Of a stretch of DNA of 64,000 nt, positions 34,401 through 46,400 are shown one piece after another. Source of the DNA: Sphaerolaimus hirsutus (taxonomy: Eukaryota; Nematoda; Chromadorea; Monhysterida; Sphaerolaimidae); contig OZ038450.1 of NCBI GenBank assembly GCA_964036195.1, positions 10,418,701 through 10,482,700 of the forward strand, read 5' to 3'. Both the position numbers and the translations under genes were made by a program. Each line of letters starts with the position of its first letter. Positions within the stretch are counted from its first letter, which is position 1. The notes beneath the pieces are model-generated. The model was given only the letters and a program-made list of their open reading frames with translations, made no database searches and was not told the DNA's origin.

Positions 34401-37400
34401 AATTATTGGCAGCCCCGGGGCGTGACAGCATATAAGTGATGGGATGCCGTTGATAATTTTATTCGCTCTTTAGCATGACCTGCATAGTGCATGGCACATG
34501 GCACAATATGAATTCTAGACTATTTTTGTCTTCAAAGTGTCTCAAATGGCAACAATACACAATGTTAATAGAACTCGCTTGCCACAAGTATTGTTCACGA
34601 AATGACAACCTATTTAAAATACTATTTATGTAGTAATAGCGGCGTAAGCTCTGTTTGAGCTGATCCAATGTGGGCGGGGATGATTCCTGGCTCGCCGAGC
34701 CTCACGTAGATAGGCGTTCATTATGAGTTTGTTCGAAGCGCACGGTGCAGCGGCGGCGCGCGGCCGCGAGCGGCGGTTATTTTCTCATACAGCTATGCAT
34801 GACGAGACGACGCCTAGCGAGCTCCATGTGACTGCGAGGCGAGCCCGCGCGGCAGCCGTTTAGCACCGGCCGCTAGTCGGCTAGGCCCTTCACTGACGGC
34901 CGTGGCGCGCCCGCATCGCAATGCCGCCGCCGCCGCCGCCGCGCCGCCGCCAGTGTAAATCCGCGTGAAAAATAAACACGCCCAGCCCGAGCCGGGCCGG
35001 CCCCGACTGCAGCAAGTACGCGCGCCCGGCGCGGCGCTCATGCACTCCCGAGTGACGGAAGCGGCCGCGCGCCGGCAGCACGCGCGCTATCCATGGGCGC
35101 CCGCATTGAGACAAGGCAAAAAATCGATTTGCAAAGCTGGCCGTAAAGCGCCGACGCTGCTCCGAGGCCGCCAGGGCGGAGGATTATGCTGCCAGGCGAG
35201 CGGCCGGCACGTCCCTTTGCTGCATTACAGAGTGCGCCAATTAAAATTATCCCCCGGCGCACTGGCTGGACGCAAAGCCGGGCGGCGGCGGCGGCGCGGC
35301 GCAATGCAGCGCGGCGGCCGCGGCGCATCCAGTCGCATGCTCGTTGCAGACAAGGCAAATAGACATGTGCAGCAAGTTACTGGTTCGCTGCTGCCCGCGC
35401 CGGCCGGACCCCGATTTTCTAAATTGCTCCGAGGCGGCCATGCGCTCCGGGCATTCTCACATCGAATTGAATAAAAACAATCATAAATCAGAACTTGTTT
35501 GGCAAAGTGGCGAATGAACACCTAAGCCTTGCTTGCATATTAAAGTACGTAAATTTGTATTTATGTGCGATCTAGTATAGGTTTGCGTGTGAATCTGCAA
35601 ATTTCATCAGAGCAGGGTGCATTGTTCAATCTTACAGAATAATAGCTCACGTCCTGTTCGATGAATGCGATGTGTTCCAAATAAACAGTTGTTCTTCAAA
35701 TGTAGATGTGAAAACGAAATGCCGAGATCAACAGAGAATTGTAATAGTTTCAGTATTTTCAAAAATGTCAATGTAAAAAATTTGTTCAGATTTTATCACT
35801 GCTCAAACTCTGTAAACAAGATGAAGGCTCTTTATTAAGGGAAATATAGAAGTAGTCTCAACTCAAAGTAATTAATAATCCAGGGATAGGTTTGTCAAAG
35901 TTTTTCAATGACCTATTGCATGAATCAAAAACTTTTTTTCGAATGGCATTCTAAAAAACCTATAACTCCCTAGACAAACAATATTTAAAAAAAATTAACA
36001 TTCCCCAGAAAAACAGGATTTTCCTTGGGGAATCCACGCTGGAAATTGCAGGAAATTGTCAGCTCCAAAATAGGATTAACTGTTTAAACAAATACCGGAG
36101 GCTAAATATATCCATGCTAGTGGATGCTGAATACCTGTCAGCGTAAATACGTTGACTGTATAAAAAGAGTGTATGCAAAAAAAACCTCACAAGGAGGGTG
36201 CCAAAAAAAACTTTTACGGAAAACGGAAACGGAATTTTTTTGCACTTGCCGGAAAACTGCAACGGAAAAAATGATATTTGCACGGAAACGGAAAAAATTG
36301 CTGAAATTTTGCTGGAAAATGGAAAAAATTTGCTGAAATTAGCTGGAAATGGTAAAAAATTGCTGAAATTTTGTTGGATAATGTAAAAAAATTCACATAA
36401 TTGAAAACCTGCATGCATGTTTACCAGTTTGGCTGAAACAAAAAACAGACAGTTGAGCCGGAATAATGAAATATGATGCGGAAAAACAGAAAAATTGAGC
36501 TGGAAAATGGAAAAAGGTGGAAAAACAGAAAATTGAGCTGGAAAACGGAAAAGGCAGAAAGACAGAAAATTGAGCCGGAAAATGGACCGGGAAACGGAAA
36601 AAAATTAGTGGCCGGAAAACGGAACGGAAAACAGAAAAAAATTCAGTGGCCGGAAAACGGAAATTTGACACCCTACTCACAAGTGATTATGTAATGATTA
36701 CTGTGTCAAACCACATTGGAATAGTAGAACATATTATACTATTTATCATTGCTTGAATAGGACGGGCAATGAATGCCTGCTATTTTGACGGGCAGAGAAA
36801 GCGATGTTTACAAATAAACACGTGAACACCACAGTTTGGTATAAAGTATGCAAAATCTATCTAGACATAATAAGAAGACTGTCGAAACGTGTATTAACAG
36901 CAAAATGTTGTACTTGTCATTGAAACAGTTGAAACATTGCTTTGGAAACTTTTGCCACGATTTTTAACAACAGTTCATAGAGATTTTGCTTTTGAGGATG
37001 TCATTATTGAAGAAAAAAACACTGATGTTGTTTGTATTTTAACTATCTCCACGGATTCAGTTGACATTAGTGATGGAATGGCGCCATGGCGTTGGCGCCA
37101 TTTCAGGGCGCCAAAGGGCGCCGCGCCATGGCGCCCTTTTTCTGTGGCACCCTTGGCGCCTGGCGCCCACATTCTGAAAGGCGCCATGGCGCCCTTGGCG
37201 CTTGGCGCTTGGCGCCCTTTTTTCCGTGGCGCCCTTGGCGCCTGGCGCCGTGCTTTTAAAGGGCGCCAAAAATGCGCCAGCAGGGTTTCAAGGTGAGTGC
37301 TGTATAAATGGAAAAAAAGATGACAAACGCATTCATGGATGATCTGAATTCGCCAGAAAAATGGACGAAGTGGTGTGAGTGGGTATAAATCTTTTGCGCA

Positions 37401-40400
37401 ATGGTTCATCAGATGTGTCTGACAGATCAGAAGACGAGAATGATGGAACGTTGAACTTGAAAAATCATAAATGAACGGATTCAAATCGATGCAATTCCGT
37501 TTTTTTTTGTCCATTTCGAGGAAACATGATTGGAAAAGTCAATTTGAAGTGAATGGATTGTTGTCGAATGACAATATCCATTGTGTTTGAATTGTCATGT
37601 GAATTCTACTCGAATTTTATTGTTGTCTTTGTTCATTACACCTGGAGAACGCAAATTAAGTAGTGAATGCATGCACTAGGGTGGTGTAGAAACACTTTTA
37701 GCACACGCAGGGTGTTGTATGCACTTATTTATCCTGGCGCCCTTGGGGCCTGGCGCTCCAGTTTTCAAATGGCGCCATGGCGCGCTTGGCGCCCTCTGTC
37801 CGTGGCGCCCGCTTTCCGAATGGCACCCTTGGCACCTGGCGCCCTTTTTTATGTGGCGCCCTTGGCACTTGGCGCCCACTTTCTGAATGGCGCCATTGGC
37901 GCCTGGCGCTTTTTTTTCTGGCGCTTTTCCATCACTAGTTGATATTACGATTGTATTTATATATTTAAATACTGTTTCTAGTAAACACGCTTTTATTTAC
38001 ATGTACAGTTTTATAAAATACATCGCACAAGGAACCGATGTATTCAAATAAAATTGTCTGCATGAAGCCAGTGGGGGTTTGCCAAGAAAAAATTGATGGC
38101 TAGTTGTCATCACAATAGATGAACAAACGTGCTGCTATACCTGTCGCTGTCACACGCTGCCGCTCTGGCTGTTATACGTATTTATGTGCATGCATTATCT
38201 GTACATGCATAATCCGGAGGCAGGGGAAACGCCGAGCTTACAGATCGTGTTCATGAATAAGGGATGGTTCTTTATACTACTTATGCCCAAGAAAATACGC
38301 AATGTCTTTTTACGCTGTGGGGGAACAATGGGATGAGAGTGCATAATTTACAAATGTATGTGGCCGCATATTTGCATAAATGTACCGCATTTACTCGAAT
38401 AATTCCTCCCGGGAATTATTTCCGTCAGACTTCTTTAAGGGGGGAATTTTCGAGGGGAATAAGTTTTTCGTCAAAACTTTCAAGCATTGTCCTATCAAGT
38501 CATTCGACAAAAAATGCTTTATAAACACACTAACATGCTATTTTTGTTCAAATTGGACATAACAAATTGATACTGTGGCCTTAAGTGGGAATTATTCGAG
38601 TAAATACGGTAGCTTTTGAATTTCAGTTTTAAGGTAGCATTCTACAATATGCGATTATGGAATTCTAATTGGCGATGATTTAGTGTCGGAATATGTGATG
38701 GTTCCCTAAAAACCTTACGTAATCCTTTTAAAACATTAAAAATAGAAATTCAAATGATTTCGACGAAGTTCAGCCGAATGTGCGAAAGGTATTGTTAGTC
38801 GTGTACGAGCTTCTATGGGCCCATACACACTAGTTGACATCGCAAATAAATGTCAACTGAATGTCAACTAAATAACACAAAAAAATAAAAATCACACTTA
38901 ACAGAAACTATGTCAAAATTAACTATGGTCTATCACACAGTAAAGTTGAAATCACATATTTACCGAAATCTAGTTGACACTAATTTTCGTGTCAACTAGT
39001 GTGTGTGGGCCTATGTGGCGGAAGGATTAATTCATTAATTCGTGTAGTACACTAGCATAATATAGGCATTGACAATCTCTGACACGCTGATATGGATTTA
39101 CATAAAATAATGACTCAAACAGTGACGTGGCCAGGGTGGGGCGGGGGCATAGAATAAATCGAGGGTGGCATTTTAGGGGGGGGGTCTCCAGAATTTCGTC
39201 TCATCCCATTCCATCGTACGTTGTCCGATTTTGATGCCGTTCGAGTATGTTGGGGTTTGGGGTCGGGGCTATGACTAAAAAAATTTTTGCTCGAAGAACC
39301 CCCCACTGCCGAGATAAGGGGGGTCTATAAGAACATGGTCATTTTACATGGCCGATGTTGTCAATAGACTTTGAAGCTCAGTAACTCAGCCATTTCTTGG
39401 CCGATTTGGATCGTTCAAAACTTGAAATGATCGGGGCAATCTGTAGATTCCATTTTTGTGATCGGCTTAGTGATGTCTATTTTTCTACTGCTGATTTGGC
39501 CCAGTTTTTCAACACGTAGAATAAATTTTTCTGGACATAGTATCATATACTTTAGACAACAAGGATTCATATCAAACAGAAAGGAGTTCAATATCTCATT
39601 CCAATCAAAAGTTATAGAGCTTCAATGTTTTGCTCCCATCCACATAAATAACTGCATGAAGAACCATGTATGCAACTTCAAAACTCCATATCTCTACCAT
39701 TTCTCAGCCGATTTTCACCAATGAACACTTCAAATGATCAGAATGACATGGAGATATCGTTTTTATTAATTGTTTCTTTGTATTTATTTTCATGATGACA
39801 ATTTCATTCAAGAGTTTGCATTATTTTCTTGTATGGGAAATCCGATAAAATATACCGATAATCAGGGAATAAAAATGAAATCTCCATGTCATTCTGATAA
39901 CTTGAAATGTTCATAGGTGAAAATGGGCTGGGAAATGGTCGACGTATGGAGTTTTGAAGTTACATACATGGTTCTTAATGCAGTTATTTATTTATGTGGA
40001 TGGGAGAAAAAATTTGAAGCGCCAAAACTTTTGATTGGAAAGAGATATTGAACTCATTTCTGTTTTTTTTATGAATCCCTGTTGTCTAAAGTATATGATA
40101 GTATGTGCAGAAAAATTTATTCTAATTGTTGAAAAACCGGGCAAATCGGCATTAGAAAATTAGACATCACTTATCCGATGACGAAAATGGAATCTACAGA
40201 TTGCCCCGATTATTTCAAGCTTTGAACGATCCAAATCGGTCGAGATATGGCTGTGTTACTGAGTTTCAAAGTCGATCGACAGGATCAGCCACGTAAAATG
40301 ACCATGTTTTTATAGACCCCCACTTATCTCGGCACTGGGGGGGGGTTGTTCAAGGAAAACAAATAATTTAATCATAGCCCTGACCCCACCCCCCCCCCCC

Positions 40401-43400
40401 TAAAATGCCACCCTCGATTTATTCTATGGGCGGGGGTCCATCCCCTCCTTTCTGGGCCAGTCAGAAAAGATGCCGTGAATCAGGTGTTTCGTAGATTTGG
40501 ACCCCCACGGGGGTCCATATAGATATTGTACCCATTGGCGCCAACGCCAATCACGCCATTGTGCGGCTCCTACAAATTGCGTCAATCACGCCACAAATCC
40601 ATTCCACTATTTTGGGGACCAAATTGTAGGGGGGCTTCATCACCCCCCCCCCCCGTTCATCAACCTCCGTATGCAATCTACCCCCCACCCCCTTAAAAAT
40701 CCTGGCTACGCCACTGGCCACAAATACAATGAAGTGAGCCCGCGGAAATAGCATGCTTGTCAACTAATGAATGAAATTAGCATTATGAATGAGTACCAAT
40801 TATTTAGAAGTAAATTTTTTGCAAACAACCCCGACTTCCCGTTTGAAAAGTGGGTTGGGTTGAAAAACAGCTAACCACACGCCAACATTGTGTTCGGTAC
40901 AGGTGCCAGTCCCAGACCCTGTAAAATAACATGTCTTATGTAAAATACCCTGTCAAATGTCATGTAAACGACCCTGTAAAGTGTATGTGTATCCAAATTT
41001 TATTCTATAGTATCCGAATCTTACGTTTTGTCTATCCAAATGTTAATTTCAAACGTATGATTTGGATACAAAAAAAGAAACAAACATATTTTTTGATACT
41101 ATAGAATACGATTTGGATACAATCATACACATGACACTTCACGGGGCATTTTACATTTTACAGGGTCTGGGACTGCCCCCAGATGTTAGCCCATGATGAC
41201 GGACAGCGAACGTAAGCGGCAATGGCACAGATTCCCATTACTCGCCTTAAATACGACCTGCTACCTGTTACTATCATTTTAACGGGCTGCCTTGTTCAAC
41301 TAACGCATGTGCTTCTATTTACTTCACCTTGCACAAGCGAAAAAGAACACGGGTAGGTTTAAAGCTAGCGAAGTTAATATGATGAATTGGCCGGCCGCTT
41401 TTTGTAGTGTGTAAGCAGCTGCGAGTAAATTGCACGCGCATTTCGGTGCGCACAAGCATCGAGCGGCATTCGGAAGGGGGAGGTCCACCGTGGACCTGTG
41501 CCGGTGCACAAGTTTACCCTGTGCACAAGTAACCAAAGTGGTAAAAGGGTGTAATATTGTGTGGCGTACTTTGATGCCCTCAAATGGTGTCATTTCATCA
41601 CTAATCATTTGTATACTCGTTTTACTTTTTTTATACATATACTGGTTTTGGAGGGGGGTTCGCAGGGGTTCAATATATAGGTTTTTTGAGCTTTAAAAAT
41701 AAAAAAGGGAGAAAAATCGCTAGATAGATATGCAGATATAGCTGGAGCGTTTGGGGGGTAACACCCCTCTCCAAGCCCCCATACTGAACCCCTACAGTGC
41801 CCATGAAGACCCGGTGCTCAAGTATTGGCACCGGATATTGCTACTTGTGCACCGGGTAAACTTGTGCACTGGGTTCTAGCCGTCCACGGGCGTCCACCGT
41901 ACCTGTTAACGTAACATTCTTACGCAAACGTGCGTGATCATCGGTTCCCCCAATTTTAAGGTCCGCTTTTATTGGCTTGCACGCATACGCAAATATATTC
42001 GGTTTCCATTTTATTTAACGCAAAAGTCAATACATAAAAGTAGCGACATTGCCGCGGCCGACTCGCGTAGAAAAACAATTTTAAATGAAAAACATGCACC
42101 GAGCTATATAGCTAGCTGGCTCGGTGTGCAACCTGAAACACGGAACACAACATTAATGATGGAAAATGTATGTATGTAGGCTGCCACAGATAGTCATTTG
42201 GCTCTTTGGCGCAAAATCGCACGTTCGCCGTTCATAATTTGCTTAGACTTAACGGCCGCCACGTAGCGCTAAGTTGCAATCGGGCATTCTAGCGCGCCCA
42301 GTCCTTTTTCCGCCCCACCGAGCCAGTATTTTCTGTGGCGCAATGAAACATTCTGGTGGTGTGCGCCTGGCCGAACAGAATCGCACTCATTTAGGTAGAA
42401 GGGGCCATCCGATGGAGTGACAAATTGCTACCAGTTAGTGGCTAATTTGGGCAAACTCGTATTGAAAACCTAAGCTCGCTCCGGCGTCACAAGTGCTGTG
42501 AAAGTAAATGGATTTTTGTGGGGTGAGGGTGTCGCGACCCGTATAATCAGGCTTCCTCACGGGTCACAGTCTGCCCAAAATATAATACCTATGATTACGA
42601 TATGATCCTGACCAGGGAGAAATCCCACGTGCTGTCAAGTGAAGTGGCTACCTCAAATGACAAATGCACATTAGAATTCACAGTCGATTTTTTATGACAA
42701 GTGAAACTCCAGTTGTCACTCGAACTAAAAAACTTGGAACGTTCTCTAAAATAAACGTAAACTTTGCCAATTTGACAAATGAAGCGTCTGTTTCAAAAAG
42801 GTCTAAAAGTCTGAGGTAAACTCTTAGGTTCAAAATTTATAAATTCAAGTTATGCACGGAAACCGTATCTAGTGTTGATCCCGTCCATATTTCATCATTT
42901 TTCCTCATTTTTGACATCACTTTCTCGTTTTGTGGAGTGTCACTGAATAATCAGTTATTATTTTGATAATTTTAGAAAAATTTGGAAAAAGGGCAAAATG
43001 CAGTAAATTCCAGTAATACACGGAAGATGTTGCGTTTTGTTTTATAAGTCAATTGCGGACAGTGATTTCTGAAAGTCTAAGCCCATAAATTGTCTATAAG
43101 GCAAATTTATTGGGACCAGGAACGAAAATTTTGTTGCTTGCAAGAAGTCCACTTATTTACTGAACTTTCCTGGATGCATTTCTGTTGCTGCCAAAATGCA
43201 TTTTGTGAAAAGGCCACTGCTCCCATTTATTGACGTTGAGAGCAGAGATTTATGTTGATAGCAAATACATTTTTGTTGAGGATGAAAATTTAACACTTAA
43301 TTATCAATATTTGGAACTTTACAATAGTCAGCAGCGAGCAGAGAATTGGAAGTGAAACTTAAGATAAAATTATCTCACAATTGATTTTTCTAAAATATCG

Positions 43401-46400
43401 ACTTTTAGAAGTATTTAGATGACTGAAATTTTTGGTGCCATCATGTCTGTTGATCATAAGTATTGTTGAAAACATATACAGGAACGATTTGGATAGAGGC
43501 ATAACTACGCACAGTTGTAAATGTGTGGTGTCAGTTAACGACTTCAATGAGACAGCTTCAATGAAATAGCTATAAAAAGACTTTTTATATTTCCACATAC
43601 CGTATTTCCTCGAAATACCCCCCCTTCAATTACCCCCCCTCGAAATACCCCCAGGTGTTTTTGAGCTGGGGAAAAAATACCCCCCTCCAAATACCCCCAG
43701 GTGTTTTTGAGCTGGGGAAAAAATACCCCCCTCCAAATAGGGGGTGCATCATTTAGTATGCTAGTCACTTAGTATGATGGGGAAATGCACGGTTGGTATG
43801 CTGTAGTGCCTCATTTCAAGTGCTACTGTGGTAGAAGTGATTTGAGAAGTAAAATGCTAAGTGAATTGAGAAGTAAAAAAAGTAAAAAACACATGGCTAG
43901 TGACAAGAAAATGCTTAAAAAATATTTAACTAATTCAATTCACTTCTAATGCTCATGAAATCCATTTTAAGTGTCGCATTTGATGAGCAAGCATGAGATG
44001 ATTTAATGGTGGCATACAACGTGCAGCTAGTTGCCATGTGAAGCGATGCCTTACAGCATCCTAAGTGAGCTTTTTTGACAGCATACCAAACAACTAGCAT
44101 CCTAAGTGGTCGGGAGGGTACTGTTGGGAACCCCCGTGTTGCGTACCCTCGACCATGTACCTATGGGAACCCCACTACGTGGGATACCCAAAACTTTCAA
44201 TGTACTGTAGGGAACCTTCAATGTACCGTAGGGAACCTTCAATGTAACATAGGGAACCTTAATTCTAGTGGTGCATCCTAGCTCATGTGTAAACAACCGG
44301 AAACTGGAGCTGCACACAGATAAATAGTATTGGGGATTAGAAAGTAACGCAGCTGTTTAAGTGTAATCAATATTTGACAATCATTCATTTAAGTGTGTCA
44401 CAACCAGGGTTGGCATAATGTCAGAAGAAAAAAATAAAATTTAAGAATAAAATAAAATAAAATTGAAAATTTCAAAATAAAAATCTTTTTTTTTTGTAAA
44501 ATTTTTATAAAATCATATAAAAATTAACAATTAACAGATTAGGTAAATAACAATTTACACTTTGCATGGCATTTGTCATGACAATTGCCACTTTGCATGA
44601 CATTTGACAAATGTGCCCAGCACATTCCAGTACCCCTTCATTTGAAAATGCAAACCATTGTTATCAATAATTGTAAGTTTACACTTGCATGCAGCTAAAT
44701 AAATAGCTAACAATACCTACTGCATCCAACACCTTTGACAAAACTTAATGGCTTTGATCTCAACCTATGTCATAATCCAGCACCTGTAGCATGTGTATTC
44801 CATTAGTATAGTAGCATTTTGCCATAGATGGACGTTTTTTGTTGCAGTGAAACAGACGCACAGTGCACACTGTGACTCACAGATATAAATAGTTTTAAAA
44901 ATTGGACAACATAAAAACTTTTTCACTTGTCAATGTTCTAAATGTCAAAGAAGCACCATGTATGTGTGATTGAATGATTCAAGTGGAATTGCAAATTTGA
45001 AATTTAAATGACATTTCTGTCAGGTTTCACTCACAATATTACAAACAAAAATTTTAAAAACTCAACCATTTTTAAGGGCCACCACCTATTCAATCTTAGC
45101 ACATTTTCACCCTTCCCAATATTCAAAGGCATGCTTCTTTGTCAGGTAAAGTTACCTTTGATTGACAATGTTTGCACAATAAAAACAGACCACATGTCAT
45201 GTGCATGTCGCATCTGTTACATAGTTGTAGAGTTCATTTAGTTGTTATAGTTGTAACATAATATAAAGTTGTCATGTGAGCGTGAATATGATGTTTACTT
45301 GTGAAGTTACTTGTCAAGTGAGCGCAAATATTTAGTTGTGACCTACTTGTCAAGTGAGCGGTATTACTTGTGAAGTATCATATTTTTATTTGTCAACTGT
45401 CATGTTTTCCCTACTTGTCAACTGTCAAGTTTGTGAAGTGATGCAGGGTCATGTACTGATGAGAACCCTAATTTGGTTCTCATCAGTACAGGTACGCAAC
45501 GCGCAGGTACGCAACAGGAATCTGCCAAGTGGTGTGGTCTGGCCTCCTCCAAATACCCCCCGTCTTGAATGATGTACATCATGTATACAATGTACATGAT
45601 GTATATATTGGTCGCAGTTTGCATCGCAGCTACACATACACTAGTTTGTGTAGCGATGGACGTTGATATGTCCAAGTATACCCTACTTGAACACGTTGAT
45701 TACCGGTTTTGAGTATATAAAAGCGTACTCTTTACTATGAATTTCGTGAAAATTTCTGACGAAATAATACCCCCCCCCCTCGAATAAGCCCTCCTCGAAA
45801 TACCCCCCTCAAAATTTCCACTCTGAAAAAATAAACCCCCTGGGGGTATATATTGGGCGGAATTTGTTGTTCCTGGCAGTTTGTCACGGTAACTGAAGTG
45901 TAACATGTGGCACATATTCTGCAATCGGGTTAAAAGACGAGAAAAGTGACGGTGGTAAAAATAGTTTTAAGTGGTATGGCAAACGGAAAAAAGGATGGAA
46001 AAAACGTTGTTTTTTTTGTTAGAAATATTTTTATAAATATAGAAGAAAGTTCCCAAATATGGTTATGAGTCAACACAAGTATATCAGACGAGTGGCTGCA
46101 CTAAAAGATGTTATATATACCGTATTTCCTCAAAATACCCCCCCCCCTCGAAATACCCCCCCCCCTCGTTTGACCCCCCCCCCCCCCTCTCGAGACCACT
46201 ATGAAACAATCACCCCCCCCCCTCGAAATACCCCCCACCCAGATTGAGTGTAAAGAGAACGTACATGACAAATACTGCAGTTTGTGTTCTGCGTAGTGCA
46301 GAACACACGTTAAAACAATGTCGTAATAACGTGAGAACAGTGTTTATACCATCTACGTACTACTATTAGTCTACAGGAGTCTATACATGTCAGATATTGA

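Noticed and set aside
34965-35474. 169-codon open frame on the plus strand, and overlapping minus-strand frames
   Set aside because: Same reason: GC-rich island, low-complexity translation, no recognised family.
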